Part shown: positions 59,893 to 64,000 of the stretch, in pieces | Numbering within the stretch: the first letter of the stretch is position 1 | Layout of the letters: each line of letters opens with the position of its first letter | From: Citrobacter rodentium NBRC 105723 = DSM 16636 | GTDB lineage: Bacteria; Pseudomonadota; Gammaproteobacteria; Enterobacterales; Enterobacteriaceae | Assembly (NCBI RefSeq): GCF_021278985.1 | Contig: NZ_CP082833.1 | Location: forward strand, 3,410,001-3,474,000 | DNA: 64,000 nt | Reading direction: 5' to 3' | Notes under the pieces: generated by a model | Told to the model about the DNA's origin: nothing | The model's input: only the letters and a program-made list of their open reading frames with translations | Database searches by the model: none | Translations under genes and position numbers: made by a program

Positions 59893-61567
59893 GATCGTTA
59901 CTCATCCACTGGCGAATGACCAGCGCCACAACGCGCGGATCGTTATCTGACATTTCGCGAATACGCTGACTCAGCACTTCTGCGCCCAGGCGCTGATTCG
60001 CCCGCTGCTGCTGAGTCTGTTCATCTTTACTGAGCCGGACTTCCACGGCCTCTTTGGTTTCCTGACGCAGCTGTTCACGCTCACGGGCGGCTTTCGCCTC
60101 TTCAGCGCGGCGCTGCAGCTGCGGACGCACCGCTTTACGCCACAGCAGCCACCCTACCAGCAGCACCAGCAGCCAGCGTCCGGCGGAGAACAGTTGCTCA
60201 ATAAAGAACTGCTGCTTCCAGAACGGCACTTCGCCTGCGTTCTCGTCCGTGGCGCTGAACGGTGAGTTGACCACGTTGAGGGTATCGCCACGCTTATCAG
60301 AGAAGCCCATCGCCTCACGGGTCAGATTCTCAATCTGCTTCATCTGATCGGCAGTCAGCGGCAGCGGCTTACCGTCCGACGGCGTTTTGTAATTGACTAC
60401 CACCGCAACGGAGAGGCGCTGGATATCGCCAACGTTCATTTTGGTATGGCGAATCGTCCGGTCGACTTCGTAGTTGCTGGTTTCGTTACGCTGGGTATTG
60501 CGCGGACCAACAGCGTTGTTAGTGGAGGTCTGCTGCGCGTTCTGACCATTCTGCGCATTTTGCTGATTCGCCGGCGGCGTGGTAATCGGCGCGGCATTGG
60601 CTGGCGCAGGCTGGTTGGAGAGGGCGCCCGGCACGCCGCCCGGCAGACCGGAGCCGATCTGCTCGCTTTCATTCACCTGACGCGAGCGGAGCGCCGCCTG
60701 GGAGGCATCGCCGTTCGGGCGGTACTGCTCTTCCGTCTGTTCTTTATTGGCGAAATCCAGCTGCGCGGTAACCTGCGCATGGACGTTGCCGTTGCCGACA
60801 ATCGGCGACAGGATAGATTCAATGCGGCGCTGAATGCGGTTTTCCACATCGCTGGCGTATTTCAGCTGGGCATCATTAAGGTCGCGGCTGCTGGTATTTG
60901 ACTGCGTAAGCAGACGCCCGCTCTGATCGACCAGCGTCACGTTGCCCGGCGGCAGGCCGGCGACCGCGCTTGAAACCAGATGCACGACCGCGCTGATCTG
61001 TCCTTCATCCAGCGCCCGACCCGGTTCCAGATTGATGGTGACCGAGGCGGAAGGGGATTTTTGCTCACGGACAAACAGCGACGGCTTCGGCATGGCGAGA
61101 TGCACGCGCGCGCGTCTGACCGGGCCGAGCGTTTCGATGGTGCGCGCCAGCTCGCCTTCCAGCGCGCGCTGGTAGTTGACCTGCTCGCTGAACTGGCTGA
61201 TGCCGAACTTCTCCTGATCCAGCAGTTCAAAGCCGACCGCGCCGCCCTTCGGCAGCCCTTGCTGCGCCAGACGCAGGCGCAGTTCATGGACTTTATCCGC
61301 CGGGACTTCAATCGCGCCGCTGCCTTCCGTAAAGCGGTAGGGGATATTCATCTGGGTCAACTGAGTGACGATGGCGCCGCCGTCCTGATCGGACAGATTG
61401 CTGAATAAGGTGCGGTAGTCCGGCGATTTCGCCCACAGCACCATCGCCACGATAATCGCGACGGCCGCCGAGCCGGCGATAATCAGCGGGATTTTAGGGT
61501 TCGCGCGCAGGCGATTAAGCCACTCGAGAGGTTTAAGTTGGGTTGCAGCCGATGCAGTCGCGTTCAT
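59885..61567 (-). CDS. fliF: Flagellar MS-ring protein FliF
   Basis: A 560-residue protein with two membrane helices (IPLIIAGSAAVAIIVAMVLW near residue 30; LLVLLVGWLLWRKAV near 460), periplasmic ring-building motifs between, and a C-terminal cytosolic FliG-binding tail (RIREMSDNDPRVVALVIRQWMSNDHE). First gene of the seven-plus gene operon; divergent from fliE. Confidence 0.96.
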   Translation of the reverse strand: MNATASAATQLKPLEWLNRLRANPKIPLIIAGSAAVAIIVAMVLWAKSPDYRTLFSNLSDQDGGAIVTQLTQMNIPYRFTEGSGAIEVPADKVHELRLRLAQQGLPKGGAVGFELLDQEKFGISQFSEQVNYQRALEGELARTIETLGPVRRARVHLAMPKPSLFVREQKSPSASVTINLEPGRALDEGQISAVVHLVSSAVAGLPPGNVTLVDQSGRLLTQSNTSSRDLNDAQLKYASDVENRIQRRIESILSPIVGNGNVHAQVTAQLDFANKEQTEEQYRPNGDASQAALRSRQVNESEQIGSGLPGGVPGALSNQPAPANAAPITTPPANQQNAQNGQNAQQTSTNNAVGPRNTQRNETSNYEVDRTIRHTKMNVGDIQRLSVAVVVNYKTPSDGKPLPLTADQMKQIENLTREAMGFSDKRGDTLNVVNSPFSATDENAGEVPFWKQQFFIEQLFSAGRWLLVLLVGWLLWRKAVRPQLQRRAEEAKAAREREQLRQETKEAVEVRLSKDEQTQQQRANQRLGAEVLSQRIREMSDNDPRVVALVIRQWMSNDHE

Positions 61568-61783
61568 CTCGCACCTCGTGACTGTTCATAGGCGGCTTTA
61601 ATGGCAAAGTGGAACAAGACTCACTCCCGGGTCAGCAAAATCGAAAAATTGACGGTCACATTATTTGCGGTTTCGTTTTTTTCTATGCGCCAAAAACCGT
61701 CGTTTTTTATCGCTAATTAACGCCTTTATCTTATTGACAAGCTGGTACTCTCTGCTGTGTAAAAAACCATCCAGAGGATTATC
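61568..61783. promoter_or_regulatory. Divergent fliE/fliF promoter region
   Basis: A 216-nt AT-rich gap between the divergently read fliE and fliF. In E. coli and Salmonella both are FlhDC-dependent class 2 flagellar promoters; I did not mark exact FlhDC boxes. Confidence 0.6.
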
Positions 61784-62098
61784 ATGTCAGCAATACAGGG
61801 GATTGAAGGGGTCATCAGCCAGCTGCAGGCCACGGCGATGGGCGCCCGCGCACAGGAGACGTTGCCGCAGCCGACCGTGAGTTTTGCCGGTCAGCTCCAC
61901 GCGGCGCTGGACCGCATCAGCGACCGGCAGACCGACGCGCGCGTACAGGCAGAGAAATTCACGCTTGGCGAGCCGGGCATCGCGCTTAACGATGTGATGA
62001 CCGATATGCAAAAAGCTTCGGTTTCTATGCAGATGGGCATCCAGGTGCGCAACAAGCTGGTAGCGGCGTATCAGGAAGTGATGAGCATGCAGGTGTAG
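61784..62098 (+). CDS. fliE: Flagellar rod-MS ring junction protein FliE
   Basis: A 104-residue protein (MSAIQGIEGVISQLQATAMGARA ... SVSMQMGIQVRNKLVAAYQEVMSMQV) of family length and ending. FliE joins the MS ring to the rod and opens the export channel. AGAGGATTATC ribosome site. Confidence 0.96.
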   Translation: MSAIQGIEGVISQLQATAMGARAQETLPQPTVSFAGQLHAALDRISDRQTDARVQAEKFTLGEPGIALNDVMTDMQKASVSMQMGIQVRNKLVAAYQEVMSMQV

Positions 62099-62213
62099 GT
62101 GTTCTGATCTAATCAATAAAAAGTATGCGCTGCATCATAATAACTGGCATGCATTGCGGCTATTTTTCATGGCCGCTGATTTCAGATAAATCCAAATGCC
62201 AGAGTAACAATAA

Positions 62214-62522
62214 ATGAAAATATTGATGATGATTGTAGCCGTCACTTTTTTAGCAGGTTGTACCAGCGATACGCGCTCTATGTGGCATAGCCGCTATGCG
62301 TTCAAAACGGTAGGTCAGGTTGCTGCAATGTGTGACGATGGCGATCGGGACGCATGTTATGCGGCTCGCGACATGGGGGCGATGCAGGTGGGTCTGAATG
62401 AAGCTAATCAGACGATTCAACAGCAACAAGCTCAGCAAGCCGCTATTGATGCAGCTAACCGGCCTGTTACGACTAACTGCACGCCGACAATCGGTGGTGG
62501 AATGAGCTGCACGACGTTCTGA
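62214..62522 (+). CDS. Small lipoprotein of unknown function
   Basis: A 102-residue lipoprotein with lipobox LAGC at residues 13-16 (MKILMMIVAVTFLAGC), then TSDTRSMWHSRYAF, a cysteine pair region CDDGDRDACYAARDMGAM, a Gln-rich stretch (QQQQAQQAA) and a C-terminal TNCTPTIGGGMSCTTF with two more cysteines. Paired cysteines suggest periplasmic disulfides. No family recognised; sits between fliE and the omptin. Confidence 0.7.
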   Translation: MKILMMIVAVTFLAGCTSDTRSMWHSRYAFKTVGQVAAMCDDGDRDACYAARDMGAMQVGLNEANQTIQQQQAQQAAIDAANRPVTTNCTPTIGGGMSCTTF

Positions 62523-62621
62523 TGAACACGGCATTATCGTGATGTTCGTGTAACGCAGCCCAGGAGTAGCGATCCGCATTACGGCTGTTTGGTTTTCCGC
62601 ATAAGACGTCCTGCTGTTTTA

Positions 62622-62643
62622 CGTCGGGCCTGACAGCCCGACG
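62622..62643. terminator. Hairpin (terminator or REP-like) after the omptin gene
   Basis: CGTCGGGC-CTGACA-GCCCGACG is an 8-bp GC stem just downstream of the omptin stop. No long T-tract follows, so a REP-like element is also possible. Confidence 0.5.
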
Positions 62644-62650
62644 AAAGTGC

Positions 62651-63598
62651 TCAGAAGGTATATTTCAGGCCGACAGTGGCCATAAAGCTGTAGTTTTCAA
62701 TGCCGGCAACGTTTTTAGCGCGATCGGAAGTATTATCGTTACGATCGTAAAGCGTTGAGTCCCCTTTTTTATTGGTTACGCGACTCCATACGCCTTCAAG
62801 ATATACTTTTGCGTCGGGGGTAATAAAATAACCCGCATTCGCGCTAACAGAATAGTAATTTTGGTCTTTAACTTTACTGCGGAAGGTGATCCCGCGAGCG
62901 TAATGTTCATCATTATCCGATGCCCGTACCCAGCCGCTGTATTTAAAGGCGCCGCCAACTTCAATGCTATCGTAACGATAGTTTCCGGTAAGTCCGATAT
63001 AAGGCATTTTATAGCGCTGTTTGTAGCCTATTCCTCTTTCGCCATCGGGGAATGAGCCATTTTCATTTCTGAAACCGCCATCTTCACTGTAAATATAAGT
63101 GCCTCCCGTGGCGTTAAAGCTATAGCGACTTTGCTGGTAGCCTGCCATCAGGCCAAATTGATAGTCTGGCTGGTTTAAAATCCAGCCTTTCATATTCAGG
63201 TCAAATTCATTGGCGTAGTTGAGGCGGGTATTGGGATGTCGGCTTTCATCGGTCCATGTTCCGGCGTTGCTGGCGTCCAGCCAGTCCTTATCAACCATAT
63301 TGGCCCCGCGACCGGCGATTGTGCTCCAGCCTGCCGCGCCGACAGAGAGCCAGGGCATCAGATCCCAGTTAATTGCCCCTTTAATTATTGCGGCATTATT
63401 GTATTTCCAGTCAAGTTGACTGACTTTTCTGCCGCCTTCTTCTGGCTCGTAAACGCGTTCTTTTGTTTTCCCGCTCAGCGTCCCCAGACTAATATCGGCG
63501 CTAAGCTTTTCAGGGGTAAACAAACCGGATTCGCCAGACGCCAGACAACTGAACGCAACGGGGGCGGTCAGCATGATTCCCAGAAGTTTTATACGCAT
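62651..63598 (-). CDS. Omptin outer membrane protease (OmpT-like)
   Basis: A 315-residue protein with a signal peptide (MRIKLLGIMLTAPVAFSCLASG) and a ten-strand beta-barrel ending GLKYTF. Catalytic residues are present: the Asp pair in NMVDKDWLDAS and the Asp-His pair in SDNDEHY. Overall it is much closer to E. coli OmpT/OmpP (DISLGTLSGKTKERVYEPEEGGRKVSQLDWK) than to Salmonella PgtE. Omptins cleave between basic residues, including antimicrobial peptides and plasminogen, and need rough LPS. Confidence 0.9.
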   Translation of the reverse strand: MRIKLLGIMLTAPVAFSCLASGESGLFTPEKLSADISLGTLSGKTKERVYEPEEGGRKVSQLDWKYNNAAIIKGAINWDLMPWLSVGAAGWSTIAGRGANMVDKDWLDASNAGTWTDESRHPNTRLNYANEFDLNMKGWILNQPDYQFGLMAGYQQSRYSFNATGGTYIYSEDGGFRNENGSFPDGERGIGYKQRYKMPYIGLTGNYRYDSIEVGGAFKYSGWVRASDNDEHYARGITFRSKVKDQNYYSVSANAGYFITPDAKVYLEGVWSRVTNKKGDSTLYDRNDNTSDRAKNVAGIENYSFMATVGLKYTF

Positions 63599-63765
63599 AG
63601 TGATGACTCCATTTTGTCAGGTTTAATTATCAGGCAATTATTTTTATACCCGCTCCTGTTAGTCAATTATGCAAGGTAGTGTTGTTTGGCTTTTGTTTAA
63701 GTTAATGAGAAATAAAGCCACGATTAATGTGGCCGCAATAGCGTGCGATGGATAAGATGAGAGTA

Positions 63766-63788
63766 CCGGATGGCTTTATACCATCCGG
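63766..63788. terminator. Hairpin after yedF
   Basis: CCGGATGG-CTTTATA-CCATCCGG is an 8-bp perfect stem close to the yedF stop. Possibly a terminator or a REP-type element; no strong T-run. Confidence 0.5.
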
Positions 63789-63795
63789 CCAGCCA

Positions 63796-64000
63796 TTATT
63801 TCTGAATTAAATAGCGAATCGTTGGCCCATCCTGCTGAATATCCAGCACCGTATAGCCGTGATTACGCGCGTCCAGCGGAATATTATTGATTGACTGCGG
63901 ACAGTCGCTTACCACTTCCAGAATTTCCCCTTTTTGAAGCTGTGGCATTGCCTCCAGCGTGGCGACGGCAGGGTAGGGGCAGGGTTCGCCGACCATATCA
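63796..64000 (-). CDS. yedF: TusA-family sulfur/selenium carrier YedF (N-terminus beyond window)
   Basis: The last ~68 codons of YedF: DMVGEPCPYPAVATLEAMPQLQKGEILEVVSDCPQSINNIPLDARNHGYTVLDIQQDGPTIRYLIQK. The CPxP motif with its reactive cysteine marks the TusA/SirA fold. The start lies beyond 64000. YedF is usually paired with the YedE transporter. Confidence 0.93.
   Translation of the reverse strand, partial: DMVGEPCPYPAVATLEAMPQLQKGEILEVVSDCPQSINNIPLDARNHGYTVLDIQQDGPTIRYLIQK

Noticed and set aside
50987..62098. Unusual features in the flagellar operon
   Set aside because: Gene order, overlaps, lengths and motifs are all as expected; only the middle of fliK diverges, which is normal for that gene.

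Overview
The window is a chromosomal segment of an enteric bacterium of the Salmonella/Citrobacter/Escherichia group. The backbone gene order (mtfA, serU, dcm-vsr, dgcQ, dsrA, rcsA, fliR to fliE, yedF) and near-identity to E. coli and Salmonella proteins recalled from memory place it there. An intact nac and an OmpT-type omptin between fliE and yedF fit Citrobacter better than Salmonella Typhimurium, but the species cannot be fixed from this sequence alone.

Region 1 (1-7025): a small lipid-type cluster made of two tandem B12-binding/radical SAM enzymes, a PAP2-family membrane enzyme, a secreted NTF2-like protein and a convergent fatty acid desaturase, followed by a type V autotransporter.

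Region 2 (about 7030-18470): layered islands next to a tRNA-Asn gene. From left to right it holds an AT-rich two-gene operon (DUF4747-like cytosolic protein plus a four-helix membrane protein, a RexAB-like layout and a candidate defence system); a graveyard of chimeric integrase fragments with a 20-bp copy of the tRNA-Asn 3' end; an orphan type VI secretion effector module (vgrG tail, broken DUF2169 adaptor, PAAR-like protein, nuclease-type toxin, immunity protein); an IS66 remnant; an Integrase_1-type recombinase bracketed by CTGGTGCAG repeats; a field of unusual palindromes; and an intact P4-type integrase beside the tRNA.

Region 3 (18468-22031): backbone with tRNA-Asn, nac (sigma-54 promoter and NtrC site visible), cbl, a second tRNA-Asn, mtfA and serU.

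Region 4 (22018-39228): a 17-kb AT-rich element inserted in serU. The last 14 nt of serU are repeated at its right end and an integrase lies just inside. It carries a MobA/MobL relaxase, a possible TraD-like accessory protein, a hairpin plus putative nick core resembling oriT, and a winged-helix replication protein next to a 4 x 22-bp phased iteron array. Together these suggest an integrative mobilizable element that may replicate when excised. Cargo includes a full-length H-NS paralogue with a truncated H-NS antagonist, a tandem-duplicated GIY-YIG protein, a DUF2971 protein, several membrane or lipoproteins (one interrupted by a stop codon), and candidate small RNAs and peptides.

Region 5 (39232-64000): backbone with an OmpC-family porin (OmpS1/YedS position), an RseX-like sRNA candidate, drpB, yedJ, dcm-vsr, yedA, yedI, yodC, dgcQ, yedP, dsrA, yodD, dsrB, rcsA, the complete fliF-fliR operon, divergent fliE, a small lipoprotein, an omptin and the start of yedF. 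These genes look intact and ordinary.
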